From contig NZ_KB900614.1 of NCBI RefSeq assembly GCF_000379065.1, forward strand, positions 2,471,149 to 2,535,148: a stretch of DNA of 64,000 nt, in the 5' to 3' direction. Source of the DNA: Salinispora mooreana (GTDB lineage Bacteria > Actinomycetota > Actinomycetes > Mycobacteriales > Micromonosporaceae). Positions 29,689 to 39,305 of the stretch are shown piece after piece. The stretch's first letter is position 1; every line of letters begins with the position of its first letter. The notes beneath the pieces were generated by a model, which did no database searches, had not been told where the DNA came from, and worked only from the letters and a program-made list of their open reading frames with translations. Both the position numbers and the translations under genes were made by a program.

Positions 29689-30732
29689 CTAGCCCCCGGA
29701 GATCGCGCGGCCCGGCTCCGGGACGTGATCGGCGTCGGCGGCGCCCGCCGGGCGTGCCGGCTCGACGTCGGAGCGAATGTCAATCCGCCAACCGGTCAAT
29801 CGTGCGGCAAGCCGGGCATTCTGCCCCTCTCGCCCAATAGCCAGTGAAAGTTGGAAATCCGGCACCGTCACCCGGGCGGTACGGGAAGCCAGATCAACCA
29901 CCTCCACCCGGAGGGCCTTAGCTGGCGAGAGTGCGTTACCGACGAAGGCCGCCGGATCCTCAGACCAGTCAATAATGTCGATTTTCTCCCCATGCAGCTC
30001 GCCCATGACCGCCCGCACCCGCTGCCCCATCGGCCCGATGCAGGCGCCCTTGGCGTTCACCCCCGCCGTGGTGGAGCGGACAGCGATCTTCGTACGGTGA
30101 CCTGCCTCACGCGCGATCGCGGTGATCTCGACCGTGCCGTCGGCGATCTCCGGCACCTCGAGGGCGAAGAGCTTCTTCACCAACGCCGGGTGCGAGCGGG
30201 ACAGGGTCACCTGCGGACCACGCACGCCCTTGGCCACGTGCACCACGACGCAGCGCACCCGCTCGCCGTGCGCGTACTGCTCACCGGGGACCTGCTCGGA
30301 CTGGGGCAGCACCCCCTCCAGCTTGCCCAGGTCCACACTGACGATGCCCTTCTCGGCACGCGCCTCGTGCGCCTGGACCACCCCGGTCACCAGGTCCCCG
30401 TCCCGGCCCACGTACTCGCCGAAGTGCACCTCGTCGGTGGCCTCCCGCAGCCGCTGAAGAATCACCTGCTTGGCGGTCATCGCCGCGATCCGACCGAAGT
30501 CGTGCGGGGTGTCGTCCCACTCCCGCACGACACCGCCGTCGGGCTCCACCTCCTGCGCGAAGACCAGGGCCGCGCCCGTCTTACGGTCGATCTCCACCCG
30601 TGCGTGTAGCTGCGCACCCTCGGTGTGCCGGTACGCGGTCAGCAGCGCGGTCTCGATCGCCGCGAGAATCGTGTCGAACGGGATCTCCCGCTCACGCTCC
30701 AGTGCGCGCAGCGCCGCGAGGTCGATGTTCAC
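29689..30732 (-). CDS. nusA: Transcription termination/antitermination factor NusA
   Basis: A 347-residue elongation factor that binds RNA polymerase and affects pausing, termination and antitermination. N-terminal RNAP-binding domain (residues 1-105), S1 domain ([20 protein letters not shown]), then tandem KH domains ([18 protein letters not shown] and [19 protein letters not shown]). As usual in actinobacteria, the C-terminal acidic repeats of E. coli NusA are missing. The GTG start overlaps the rimP stop (GTGA). Confidence 0.96.
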   Translation of the reverse strand: MNIDLAALRALEREREIPFDTILAAIETALLTAYRHTEGAQLHARVEIDRKTGAALVFAQEVEPDGGVVREWDDTPHDFGRIAAMTAKQVILQRLREATDEVHFGEYVGRDGDLVTGVVQAHEARAEKGIVSVDLGKLEGVLPQSEQVPGEQYAHGERVRCVVVHVAKGVRGPQVTLSRSHPALVKKLFALEVPEIADGTVEITAIAREAGHRTKIAVRSTTAGVNAKGACIGPMGQRVRAVMGELHGEKIDIIDWSEDPAAFVGNALSPAKALRVEVVDLASRTARVTVPDFQLSLAIGREGQNARLAARLTGWRIDIRSDVEPARPAGAADADHVPEPGRAISGG

Positions 30733-31385
30733 CTCTCCTCGCCCTCCACATCATCGTCGTCGTCGAAATCGCCGGCCTCGTCGGCGCCGTCAGCGCCATC
30801 CGCCTCGCCGGGGCGGGTGAACTCGACCTGCACCCGTCCTGGGCCCAACTCGGCGTAGCGCCACCCCGCCCGACCGGCGTCGGTCTCCAACACCACCTGC
30901 TCGTCGTCCGCCTCGACCACCCGACCGGTGACCTGGCGGTCACCAGCGTCCGCCCGCACCGCGACCCGGACCAGGCGGCCGGTGTTGCGCCGCCAGTGCC
31001 GGGGGAGGGTGAGCGGACGGGACACGCCCGGCGAGCTGATCTCGAGCTGGTACTCCCCGGCAACCAGGTCCCCGTGCGCCTCCTCGGCCGCGTCCAGGGC
31101 GGCGGAGACAGCCCGCGAGACCTCGGCGACGGCGTCCAGGTCGATCCCGCCGTCGGCGTCAACAATCACCTGCACCACGTGGCGCCGGCCGGCCCGGGAG
31201 ACCGACAGCTCCTCCAGGTCGTATCCGGCCTCGCCGACAACTGGTTCGACCACCTCGTGCAGCCGGGCCCGCCGGCTGGCGAGATCACCGCCACGGCTGA
31301 CCCGACCGGCGCCGCGCTGGCCGCCCGTATGCCGCGGTCGCCCCGTCGGCCCGGTGGGCCTGGTGGCCCGGCCACGCTGGCTCAT
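30729..31385 (-). CDS. rimP: Ribosome maturation factor RimP
   Basis: A 218-residue factor for 30S maturation and the first gene of the rimP-nusA-ylxR-infB operon. After a basic, Gly/Arg-rich N-terminal tail of about 35 residues come the core blocks [17 protein letters not shown] and [20 protein letters not shown] (shortened here to [13 protein letters not shown]), with the C-terminal SH3-like domain following. The tail end is strongly acidic ([10 protein letters not shown]). The ATG at 31385 is the first in frame; a shorter version starting nearer residue 30 cannot be ruled out. Confidence 0.93.
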   Translation of the reverse strand: MSQRGRATRPTGPTGRPRHTGGQRGAGRVSRGGDLASRRARLHEVVEPVVGEAGYDLEELSVSRAGRRHVVQVIVDADGGIDLDAVAEVSRAVSAALDAAEEAHGDLVAGEYQLEISSPGVSRPLTLPRHWRRNTGRLVRVAVRADAGDRQVTGRVVEADDEQVVLETDAGRAGWRYAELGPGRVQVEFTRPGEADGADGADEAGDFDDDDDVEGEER

Positions 31386-31602
31386 CTAGCGCCCCTATCT
31401 GCTGTTGGCGGCGCCCGGTCGGTCGCCATAGCTACACGCCACCGGGGCGGACGCGCCGGTGGTTGCGCAGAGCGTAACGCGCCGTCCGCCAGTCGGATGG
31501 GCCGGCGCACCGACTCCGGCCTCCGCGGAGGTGGCCGGCATGGTGTTGACTTGGGCGGTGATAGGCAAAATGACGCAGCGGGACCCGCTTCCGGACGGAA
31601 CA

Positions 31603-32058
31603 ATGAGACATTCCCGACGAAGAGTGCTACGAGTAGGTGCCCTCCTGGCCCTCGGCGGCACCGTTCCCTCACTCACCGGCTGTGAGCCGTTCAACCGGGA
31701 ACCGCCCCCACCCGACCCACTCGCCCCCATGGTGGACGAGGCGCTCGCGCTCGCCGCGGCCTACCGGGACGCCGCCACGACGCACCCCACGCTGGCCAGC
31801 CGACTGACGCCGATCACCGAAGCACACGCTGCGCACGCGGCGGAGCTGGCCCGGATCACCAAGGTAGCCCTACCGTCGGCCACCCCGACCGCCAGCACCC
31901 CCGCCGACTCCGACGCGACACTCACCGGGCTCCGCGAACTCGAGCGGGCGGCCGGCGAGTCGGCCACCCAGGCCTGCCTGGCCGCACCGGCCGAGCGGGC
32001 CGCGCTGCTCGCCAGCATCGCCGCCGCCCGCGCCAGCCACCTGGAGGCGCTGCAGTGA
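31603..32058 (+). CDS. Small lipoprotein
   Basis: A 151-residue exported protein. An Arg-rich n-region (RHSRRR) and hydrophobic core lead to a lipobox SLTGC, with lipidated Cys27. The mature part is Ala-rich and helical, with spaced His and Glu residues (ITEAHAAHAAELARI) that resemble a ferritin-like bundle. It overlaps the DUF4439 gene by GTGA, so the two are co-translated and are probably two parts of one envelope module. The ATG at 31603 is used; the open frame continues upstream without a ribosome site. Confidence 0.8.
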   Translation: MRHSRRRVLRVGALLALGGTVPSLTGCEPFNREPPPPDPLAPMVDEALALAAAYRDAATTHPTLASRLTPITEAHAAHAAELARITKVALPSATPTASTPADSDATLTGLRELERAAGESATQACLAAPAERAALLASIAAARASHLEALQ

Positions 32059-32498
32059 ACACCCGCACCCCGGGCGCACGCTCCGCCCACGCCGCGGCCC
32101 TGACCGCCGAATACGCCGCCATCTGGGCCTACGGCCCGATCGGGGTACGCCTGACCGGTCCCGCCCAGGAGGCGGCCCGCGACGCCGAGGCGACACACCG
32201 GCGCCGCCGAGACACGCTGGTGCTGCGCCTCACCGACGCTGGCGACAGCCTCCCGGCCGACCAGGCCGGCTACGCCCTGCCGTTCCCCGTCACCGACGAG
32301 CCGAGCGCCCTCCGGCTCGCCGTTGAGGTCGAGGAACGTACGGCGGGGTTCTGGCAGGCGGCGGTGGCCGCCACCAGCGGTGCCGAACGCGAACGTGCGC
32401 TCGCGGCGCTGGTTGACTGCGCGGTGCGGGCAACCCGCTGGCGGGCAACCGCGGGGATCACCCCCCTGACCACGCCCTTCCCCGGAAGGACTGCCTGA
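32055..32498 (+). CDS. DUF4439 ferritin-like protein
   Basis: A 147-residue all-helical protein of DUF4439, a ferritin-like-fold family of actinobacteria. The characteristic pattern is ALTAEYAAIWAYGPIGVRL near the start, with a repeat of spaced Glu/His positions and the tail RATRWRATAGITPLTTPFPG. It has no signal peptide, while the gene overlapping it upstream is a lipoprotein. Metal binding is not proven for the family. The GTG start overlaps the upstream stop. Confidence 0.85.
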   Translation: MNTRTPGARSAHAAALTAEYAAIWAYGPIGVRLTGPAQEAARDAEATHRRRRDTLVLRLTDAGDSLPADQAGYALPFPVTDEPSALRLAVEVEERTAGFWQAAVAATSGAERERALAALVDCAVRATRWRATAGITPLTTPFPGRTA

Positions 32499-32571
32499 CC
32501 CGTTCGTCGACGGGTCGCCGACCATGGGGCCGGAGCATCAAACCGGGCCGCAGGTCGGCAGAATATTCCCC

Positions 32572-33042
32572 ATGTCCATTCTGGGTTCCCTCACCCGCCG
32601 GGTCGGCCACCACCGCTGGTTCGGCACCGCCGCCCGGCTCCTCGTCCCAGTTGACCGCGCGGTCGGGCGACTCAGCCGCGGGCGAATAATCGCCCTCGGG
32701 CTCCTCCCGTCGCTGGTCATCACCACGACCGGCCGTCGCTCCGGCAAGCCCCGCAGCAACCCCCTGCTGTACGTGCCGGACGGGGACGGCTACGTGGTGG
32801 TCGGGTCGAACTGGGGACAGACCCACCAGCCCGCGTGGGCGTTGAACCTGCTCGCCACCCCCCATGCCGAGGTGGACATCAAGGGGCACCGGTTTTCGGT
32901 ACGCGCCGACACGCCCGAGGGCGCCGAGCGAGACCGACTCTGGCAGTTGCTGGTGACCGAGTGGCCGGCCTACCAGACCTACGTGCAGCGGGCCGGCGAC
33001 CGCAAAATCCACATCTTCCGGCTGGTGCCCGTCGCTGGGTAA
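32572..33042 (+). CDS. Deazaflavin (F420)-dependent nitroreductase family protein
   Basis: A 156-residue split beta-barrel protein of the DDN/DUF385 family. The block LVITTTGRRSGKPRSNPLLYV is the usual F420 phosphate-binding region, and NWGQTHQPAWALNLLATPHAEV is the second hallmark. Members use reduced F420 to reduce enones, quinones or nitro compounds, and some associate with the membrane. The ATG at 32572 gives the family start. Convergent with the metal transporter gene, with 12 bases between stops. Confidence 0.87.
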   Translation: MSILGSLTRRVGHHRWFGTAARLLVPVDRAVGRLSRGRIIALGLLPSLVITTTGRRSGKPRSNPLLYVPDGDGYVVVGSNWGQTHQPAWALNLLATPHAEVDIKGHRFSVRADTPEGAERDRLWQLLVTEWPAYQTYVQRAGDRKIHIFRLVPVAG

Positions 33043-33054
33043 CCGGAACTCTTC

Positions 33055-33768
33055 CTACAACCCACCCTGGATACCGATCAGGGCGCCGATGCCGTAGGTC
33101 GCGGCGGCGGCGAGGCCACCGAGCAGCAGCTGACGCAGGCCCGCCGCCCACCAGCGCCGGCTGGTGAACCGGGCGACGATCGCGCCGGCCAGGAAGAGGC
33201 CGAGGCCGCCGACGCCGAGCGCCAGCCAGAGACTGGTGCTGCCGACCAGGTAGGGCAGCAGGGGCACCAGGGCGCCGACGGAGAAGCAGACAACCGACGA
33301 GATCGCCGCCACCCAGGGGCTCGGCTGGTCGTCCGGGTTGACGCCCAGCTCCTCCCGGACGTGCACCCGCAGGGCCTCCTCGGGATCGCGCCGCACCACC
33401 TCCGCGACCTGTGTCGCGAGCTCCCGGGGCAGGCCGCGGGCCACCCAGGTGTCCGCCAGTTCGCGCGCCTCCGCCTCGGGATGCCGTTCCAGCTCCCGCC
33501 GCTCCTTGGCCACCTCCGCGGCGACCTGTTCGTTGGCCGACCGAACGCTGGTGTATTCCCCCAGCCCCATGGAGATGGCGCCGGCAACCAGGCCGGCGGT
33601 GCCGGTGAGGAGCACGGCCCGCGCCGACACCCCGCCACCGCCCACCCCCGCGATCAGGGCGATGTTGGTGACCAGTCCGTCCATCGCCCCGAACACCGCG
33701 GGGCGCAGCCAGCCGCCGGAGAGGTCCGGGTGGTGTGCCTCCCGCAGCGCCGCCGGGGTCTCGGTCAC
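33055..33768 (-). CDS. VIT1/CCC1 family iron/manganese transporter
   Basis: A 237-residue integral membrane protein of the VIT family, which exports or sequesters Fe2+/Mn2+. Helix 1 has [19 protein letters not shown] with the family Asp-Gly, and [15 protein letters not shown] is the second signature. The cytoplasmic metal-binding domain has Glu-rich helices ([19 protein letters not shown]). Three C-terminal helices close the fold. The GTG start overlaps the map stop, so translation is coupled to map. Several iron-linked families occur within 1.5 kb, but a joint role is only a guess. Confidence 0.88.
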   Translation of the reverse strand: MTETPAALREAHHPDLSGGWLRPAVFGAMDGLVTNIALIAGVGGGGVSARAVLLTGTAGLVAGAISMGLGEYTSVRSANEQVAAEVAKERRELERHPEAEARELADTWVARGLPRELATQVAEVVRRDPEEALRVHVREELGVNPDDQPSPWVAAISSVVCFSVGALVPLLPYLVGSTSLWLALGVGGLGLFLAGAIVARFTSRRWWAAGLRQLLLGGLAAAATYGIGALIGIQGGL

Positions 33769-34622
33769 GGCAGGGTGAGAATCTCGTAGCCGTCGTCGGT
33801 CACGAGGATCGTGTGCTCGAACTGGGCGGTCCACTTCCGGTCCTTGGTCACCACAGTCCAGCCGTCATCCCACATGTCGTACTGGTAGGTACCGAGGGTG
33901 ATCATCGGCTCGATGGTGAAGGTCATGCCGGGCTCCATCACATCGGTGGGCCGAGGGCTGTCGTAGTGCGGCACATAGAGCCCGCTGTGAAACGCCTCGC
34001 CGATGCCGTGCCCGGTGAAGTCACGCACCACGCCGTAGCCGAAACGCTTCGCGTACGACTCGATCACCCGACCGATCACGTTGATCTGCCGACCGGGCGC
34101 GACCGCCCGAATGCCTCGCATCGTCGCCTTGTGGGTCCGCTCGACCAGCAACCGGACCTCCTCGCTCACCTCACCCACGCAGAAGGTGGCATCGGTGTCG
34201 CCGTGCACCCCGTCGAGGAAGGCGGTGACATCGACGTTGATGATGTCACCGTCCTGAAGGACCGTCGAGTCGGGGATGCCGTGGCAGATCACCTCGTTCA
34301 GGCTGGTGCAGCAGGACTTGGGGAACCCCCGGTAGCCCAGCGTCGACGGGTAGGCGCCGTGGTCACAGAGGAACTCGTGCACCACCTTGTCGATCTCGTC
34401 GGTGGAGACGCCCGGCTTGCAGTGCTCGCCCGCGAGCGCAATGGCCTGCGCCGCCAACCGCCCGGCGGCCCGCATCCGCTCGATGGTCTCCGGAGTCTGC
34501 ACATGTGACCCACGCCATTGTGTGGGCTCCTTCTTGCCCACGTACTCGGGTCGGGGAATGTGAGCAGGCACCTGCCGCCAGGGAGTGAGCGTGCCGGGGG
34601 TCAATGGCGCACGGACGGTCAT
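33765..34622 (-). CDS. map: Type I methionine aminopeptidase
   Basis: A 285-residue enzyme that removes the initiator Met. Metal ligands are present in order: Asp131 and Asp142 ([15 protein letters not shown]), His205 ([11 protein letters not shown]), Glu238 (TIEPM) and Glu269 (QFEHT). An N-terminal extension of about 40 residues with a PXXP-type stretch (Pro-rich, [12 protein letters not shown]) marks the MetAP-1c-like class of actinobacteria. Not next to secY/infA here, so it is likely the second, stand-alone map of the genome. Confidence 0.95.
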   Translation of the reverse strand: MTVRAPLTPGTLTPWRQVPAHIPRPEYVGKKEPTQWRGSHVQTPETIERMRAAGRLAAQAIALAGEHCKPGVSTDEIDKVVHEFLCDHGAYPSTLGYRGFPKSCCTSLNEVICHGIPDSTVLQDGDIINVDVTAFLDGVHGDTDATFCVGEVSEEVRLLVERTHKATMRGIRAVAPGRQINVIGRVIESYAKRFGYGVVRDFTGHGIGEAFHSGLYVPHYDSPRPTDVMEPGMTFTIEPMITLGTYQYDMWDDGWTVVTKDRKWTAQFEHTILVTDDGYEILTLP

Positions 34623-34954
34623 GGCGCAAGCCTAGCGCCGCGACATCGCTTCGCGCCCATCGCGCCCCGGGCCGCCGCGGACGAGCACGCGCCGCCCGAA
34701 ATGAGTTGCCGCACCGCCCGACCCGGCCGCATCCTGACTGCGGTGACCAGGCCCGATCCGGACGGGTCAGCGCCGGGCGACTCGGCAACGCCCGGCGGAG
34801 CGGTGGCGCGGAATCCGACCTCTCTCTCACGTACGGTGATCCGCCGTACCCGACGGGTTCCGCGCCGCCGCTCCCCCGCCCCGCGCCGCCGCCTCCCCGC
34901 CCACGCCGCACCGCCGGCCCACGGCGGCGAACACTCGGTTGGCGGGAAGTGCCC
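34623..34954. other. Intergenic, no gene seen
   Basis: 332 bases between map (start) and the GGDEF/EAL gene (end). Composition is very GC-rich with Pro/Arg-type low-complexity frames. A short inverted repeat (GTACGG...CCGTAC near 34833-34853) is the only structure noticed. It presumably holds the map promoter, but no clear -35/-10 pair is visible. Confidence 0.4.
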
Positions 34955-37117
34955 TCAGGTGCCCTGCCCCCGGAGCCGGGCCGTGATCTCACCCGCCGGC
35001 CCCGGCGCGCCGAACCAGTAGCCCTGCCCGGTGTCGCACCGCAGTGCCCGCAGCCGCTCGGCCTGCACCCCGGTCTCCACCGCCTCCGCGGTGATCGACA
35101 ACCCGAGCGCCCGCGCCAGCCGCACCAGGGCGTCCACGATCTGCTCGTCCCGATGGCCGGCAGCCCGCTCTGTTCCGCCCTCGCGCAGCCCTTCCACGAA
35201 CGGACCCGCCAACTTCAGCGACCGGATCGGCAACCGGCGCAGATACGCCAGATTCGAGTAGCCGGTGCCGAAGTCATCGATTGCCAGCCCCACCCCCAGC
35301 CCGGCGATCCGGTGCAACGCCCGCAGCGGCTCCCCCGCGGTACCCATCACGGCGCTCTCGGTCAGCTCCAGCTGCAGGAGCTCGGCGGGGAGACCACTGT
35401 CGGTCAACGCCTCCGCCACCGTGTCCACGATGCCGGGCTGTTCCACCTGACGCGCGGCGAGGTTGACGCTGACGACCAGTCGAGCCTCCGGAACCTCGCG
35501 TCGCCAGGCGTCGGCATCCCGGCACGCCTGGCGCAGCACCCACTCCCCGAGTTGGACGATCAACCCGGTCTCCTCGGCCAGCCCGATGAACCGGGCCGGG
35601 CCGAGCCGGCCCAGCTTGGGGTGCTGCCAGCGGACGAGCGCCTCCACGGCCAGCATCGAGCCGTCCCGCAGGGAGACGATCGGCTGGTAGTCCAGCACGA
35701 ACTCACCCCGCTCCAAGGCAGCCGGCAGCCCGGCCGCCAACGTGGATCGGGCGATCTCGCGCGCGCTTCGCTCCCGGTCCCAGATCGCCCACCGACCACG
35801 CCCCTCGGCCTTGGCCCAGTACAGCGTGGTGTCGGCCGCCTTCATCAGCTCCGACGGGTCGGTCGTGTGCACCGGGCACTCGACGATGCCGACGCTCGCC
35901 GAGACCATGAGCTGGTGGTCACCGATCCGAATCGGTGCGGCAACGGCCGCGAGTGCGGCCTCCGCGACCCGCACCACGTCATCGAGGGACTCCCCGTCGT
36001 CAACCAGGATGACGAACTCGTCGCCCCCCATCCGGGCCACCAGGTGCCCGCATCCGGCGACGCAGTCCGACAGCCGGTCGGCGATCACCACGAGCAGTTG
36101 GTCGCCCAGATCGTGACCGAGGCTGTCGTTGACCGCCTTGAACCCGTCCAGATCCAGGAAGCAGACCCCGACCGGGCGGCCGGCATCGGCGTTGTCGAAG
36201 ACCACCCCGAGGGTCTCGAAGAAGAGGGTCCGGTTGGGCAGTCCGGTGAGCGGGTCGTGCAGTGCCTGAAACCGAAGCCGCTGCTGGAGCTCGTAACGCT
36301 CGGTGATGTCCTCGACCACCGCGACGGTGAACCGGGGACGGCCGTCGTCATACCGGACCAACGACACCGCCAGGTCGGTCCAGACGGCCGTGCCGTCCTT
36401 GCGGTAGTACCGCTTCTCGAGCCGGACGGAGTCCCGCCTGCCCTCGACGATCTCCTGGTACATCTCCCAGATCCCGGCCGCGTCGTCGGGGTGGTACAGC
36501 GACGACACGTTGCGCCGCCGCAGTTCCTCGATCGTGTAGCCGAGCATGTCGGCGAAGACCTGATTGACGTCGACGATCTGGCCATCGACCAGGCCAATGC
36601 CGATACCGATGGCGGCACCGGAGAAGACCGCGCGGAACCGGGCCTCGCTGTCCCGCAACGCCTGCTCCACCTCGTCCCGCGCCTGCCAGGCCGAGCGGGC
36701 GATCCGCTCCTGTTGGGCGAAGGTACGGTCCCGCAGCGCGCCGGCGAATCCGGCTGCCAGCGCGCCCTGCAACGCCGCGACCCGGGTCACCACCTCCTCC
36801 GTACCGACCAGGTCGGGCAGCACCCGGGCGAGGAACCGGTCACCGAGCGCCCGGACCGACCAGTCGAGCACCGCCGGCTCGGTCAGGTGCGCCTCGGCCA
36901 GCGCCTGGCCGACCTGGGCCGCGGGCTGGGACGAGAAGGGCTCGGCGCGCAGCGCCTGGGCCAGCCGGACGGTGTGCAGGTGCAACAGCCGCTGGGTCTC
37001 CTCGGCGCTGAACGGGACGAAGCCGAGCCGGCGTACGGCGCGGGCCCACTCGGCCGCGTACCCCTGGGCGCCGGCCTGGCTGCGGTCGCGCCCTCCGGAC
37101 TCCAGGACGACGGCCAC
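34955..37117 (-). CDS. PAS-GGDEF-EAL cyclic-di-GMP protein
   Basis: A 720-residue signalling protein. The N-terminal ~170 residues are a helical region, then a PAS/PAC domain (about 180-300), GGDEF (intact active site MGGDEF near 363) and EAL (VEALVRWQ near 492). ELTES and DDFGTGYSNL (near 612) are intact. However, the usual LKID is LKLAG, so the conserved Asp is lost, and AEGVE reads AEAVE. The cyclase half therefore looks active and the phosphodiesterase half may be weak. The GTG at 37117 is five bases after the methyltransferase stop. No RxxD inhibition site is seen upstream of GGDEF. Confidence 0.88.
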   Translation of the reverse strand: MAVVLESGGRDRSQAGAQGYAAEWARAVRRLGFVPFSAEETQRLLHLHTVRLAQALRAEPFSSQPAAQVGQALAEAHLTEPAVLDWSVRALGDRFLARVLPDLVGTEEVVTRVAALQGALAAGFAGALRDRTFAQQERIARSAWQARDEVEQALRDSEARFRAVFSGAAIGIGIGLVDGQIVDVNQVFADMLGYTIEELRRRNVSSLYHPDDAAGIWEMYQEIVEGRRDSVRLEKRYYRKDGTAVWTDLAVSLVRYDDGRPRFTVAVVEDITERYELQQRLRFQALHDPLTGLPNRTLFFETLGVVFDNADAGRPVGVCFLDLDGFKAVNDSLGHDLGDQLLVVIADRLSDCVAGCGHLVARMGGDEFVILVDDGESLDDVVRVAEAALAAVAAPIRIGDHQLMVSASVGIVECPVHTTDPSELMKAADTTLYWAKAEGRGRWAIWDRERSAREIARSTLAAGLPAALERGEFVLDYQPIVSLRDGSMLAVEALVRWQHPKLGRLGPARFIGLAEETGLIVQLGEWVLRQACRDADAWRREVPEARLVVSVNLAARQVEQPGIVDTVAEALTDSGLPAELLQLELTESAVMGTAGEPLRALHRIAGLGVGLAIDDFGTGYSNLAYLRRLPIRSLKLAGPFVEGLREGGTERAAGHRDEQIVDALVRLARALGLSITAEAVETGVQAERLRALRCDTGQGYWFGAPGPAGEITARLRGQGT

Positions 37118-37122
37118 CGCGA

Positions 37123-37941
37123 TCAGCCGACCGATTGGTCGTGCCGGGCAACCCCGCCGAAGGCGCCGAACTGCGCCGGATTGTCGTCCACATCGGAGGC
37201 AGAGTCCGGCCGCCACAACGGCATGTGGACCACCCCCGGCTCCAGGAGGGTCCAGTCCCCGAAGAAGCCGGTGATCTCGGCACGGGAGCGCAGGGTGATC
37301 TCGGTGTCGGTACGCGCCGACAACCGCTGGGCATCGAGCATCTCCCGCGGCTGGTCCTCGAATGTGGAGTGTGAGATCACCAGGCAGCTTCCGGGCGCGG
37401 CGGCGGCCCGGAGCGTGGCGAGGAGATCGCCCGGGCGATCGACGTCGCCGATGAAGTGCACCACCCCGGCGAGCAGGATGCCCAGCGGCCGGTCGAAGTC
37501 CAGTAGGTTCAGCGCCCGTGCCCGCGCCAGGATGTGCTCGGGATCGCGCAGGTCGGCGTGGATCACCCCGGTCTGGTCGTTACCCACCAGCAGGTCCCGG
37601 CTGTGCGCCACCGCGACCGGGTCGATGTCGACGTAGACGATCCGGGCGTTGGGGTTGACCGACTGGGCCACCTCGTGCACGTTCCCGACGGTCGGGATGC
37701 CGGAGCCGATGTCGAGGAACTGGTCGATGCCGTCGTGCAGCAGCACCCGGACCGCGCGGCGGAGAAACTCGCGGCCGGCGCGCATGGTGCCGGCGAGGTT
37801 CGGCGTCATGCTGGCGATCTGCTCGGCGAGCTGCCGATCGATCTCGAAATTGTGGGCTCCGCCGAGAAAGTAGTCATACACCCGCGCCGCGCTCGGGCGA
37901 GAAAGGTCGATCTCGGCGGGAAGTCCGTCCTGCTTCTGCAC
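37123..37941 (-). CDS. SAM-dependent methyltransferase, DUF574 family
   Basis: A 272-residue protein of the large actinobacterial DUF574 family (many paralogues per genome). Signature blocks: RPSAARVYDYFLGGAHNFEID and the AdoMet-binding FLDIGSGIPTVGNVHEVAQ around residues 75-93, followed by VYVDIDPVAVAHS. The substrate is unknown. The GTG at 37941 gives the family N-terminus; the frame stays open upstream. It is immediately upstream of the GGDEF/EAL gene and likely shares its transcript. Confidence 0.88.
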   Translation of the reverse strand: MQKQDGLPAEIDLSRPSAARVYDYFLGGAHNFEIDRQLAEQIASMTPNLAGTMRAGREFLRRAVRVLLHDGIDQFLDIGSGIPTVGNVHEVAQSVNPNARIVYVDIDPVAVAHSRDLLVGNDQTGVIHADLRDPEHILARARALNLLDFDRPLGILLAGVVHFIGDVDRPGDLLATLRAAAAPGSCLVISHSTFEDQPREMLDAQRLSARTDTEITLRSRAEITGFFGDWTLLEPGVVHMPLWRPDSASDVDDNPAQFGAFGGVARHDQSVG

Positions 37942-38099
37942 AGTGCTATACCCCAAGTCCTCGCCACGGTGCGGGAGGGACCGGTGTCGCGACGCATGCG
38001 GACACGCGGAGGCCACCGGCCGACCCGCGGATCGTTTAGATGCAGACAACTGTAGGCGTGCGTCAGCCTGGGCGGGAGGGCGCAGGAGGGGGCCACTGA

Positions 38100-39305
38100 T
38101 CACCCCACGGACTCCAACAGCAGCGAGATGCCCTGGCCCACCCCGACACACATGGTGGCCAGCGCCCGCCGGCCGCCCCGGCGACGCAGTTCCAGCGCCG
38201 CGGTCAACGCCAGCCGGGCCCCACTCGCGCCGAGCGGATGCCCCAACGCGATCGCGCCCCCGTTGGGGTTGACATGCTCGGCGTCCGCCGGCAGACCCAG
38301 TTCCCGCAGGACCGCCACCGCCTGCGCGGCGAACGCCTCGTTCAGCTCGACCACGTCCAGGTCGCCCACCCCCAGGCCGAGCCGGTCGAGGAGCCGGCGG
38401 GTGGCGGGCACCGGACCGACGCCCATCACCCGCGGCGGCACACCGGCCGCAGCGGAGCCGACGACCCGGGCCAACGGGGTCAGGTCGTACCGCGTCAGTG
38501 CTGCCTCGGAGGCCACCAGCAGCGCCACCGCGCCGTCGTTGACGCCGGAGGAGTTACCGGCGGTAATCGTGCCCCCCGCCCGGAACGGGGTGGGCAACGC
38601 GGCCAGCTTCGCCAGCGACGTCTCCCGCGGATGTTCGTCAACCTCGACCAGCGTGGTCCCCCGCCGGCCGGCCGGAGCCGACACCGGCACGATCTCCTCA
38701 GCGAGCCGACCGTCGGCCTGGGCCCTGGCCGCGCGCTGCTGGGAGCGGTACGCGAACTCGTCCTGGGCAGCGCGCGCGACGCCGTACTCGGCGGCCACGT
38801 TCTCCGCGGTCTCCGGCATCGAGTCGATGCCCCACCCCTGCTCCAGCAACGGGTTGACCAGCCGCCAACCGATGGTGGTGTCGTAGACCTCCGCGTTACG
38901 GGAGAACGCGGTCTCGGCCTTGGGCAGTACGAACGGTGCCCGGCTCATGCTCTCGACCCCGCCGGCCAGCACCAGATCGGCCTCGCCGGCGACGATGGAG
39001 CGGGCGGCGAGGGCGAGGGCGTCCAGGCCGGAGCCGCAGAGCCGGTTGACCGTGCTGCCGGGCACCTGCTCGGGCAGCCCGCCGAGCAGCGCCGCCATCC
39101 GGGCCACGTTGCGGTTGTCCTCACCGGCCTGGTTCGCGCAGCCGAGGAGCACGTCGTCGGTCCGGGCCCAGTCCACCGTCGGATACCGGGCGACCAGCTC
39201 CCGGATCACGTGCGCGGCCAGGTCGTCGGGGCGGACGCCGGCGAGCGCCCCGGCATACCTCCCGATCGGGGTACGGACACCAGCCACCAGATATGCCACC
39301 GTCAT
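38100..39305 (-). CDS. Thiolase (acetyl-CoA C-acyltransferase)
   Basis: A 401-residue thiolase. The nucleophile is Cys90 in VNRLCGSGLDAL; the second pair is His in GGAIALGHPLGASGAR and Cys at about 386 in TMCVGVGQGIS. NEAFAAQAV is also canonical. It catalyses reversible acyl transfer to CoA in fatty-acid or aromatic (beta-ketoadipyl-CoA) degradation; the sequence alone does not separate biosynthetic from degradative classes. No partner beta-oxidation genes are adjacent. Its start faces the divergent symporter unit. Confidence 0.92.
   Translation of the reverse strand: MTVAYLVAGVRTPIGRYAGALAGVRPDDLAAHVIRELVARYPTVDWARTDDVLLGCANQAGEDNRNVARMAALLGGLPEQVPGSTVNRLCGSGLDALALAARSIVAGEADLVLAGGVESMSRAPFVLPKAETAFSRNAEVYDTTIGWRLVNPLLEQGWGIDSMPETAENVAAEYGVARAAQDEFAYRSQQRAARAQADGRLAEEIVPVSAPAGRRGTTLVEVDEHPRETSLAKLAALPTPFRAGGTITAGNSSGVNDGAVALLVASEAALTRYDLTPLARVVGSAAAGVPPRVMGVGPVPATRRLLDRLGLGVGDLDVVELNEAFAAQAVAVLRELGLPADAEHVNPNGGAIALGHPLGASGARLALTAALELRRRGGRRALATMCVGVGQGISLLLESVG

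Noticed and set aside
34604..37636. A 1010-codon open frame on the plus strand, antisense to the GGDEF/EAL and methyltransferase genes
   Set aside because: It is an artefact of high GC third positions; its translation has His/Pro/Arg/Gln-rich composition and no domain, while the minus strand encodes clear families.
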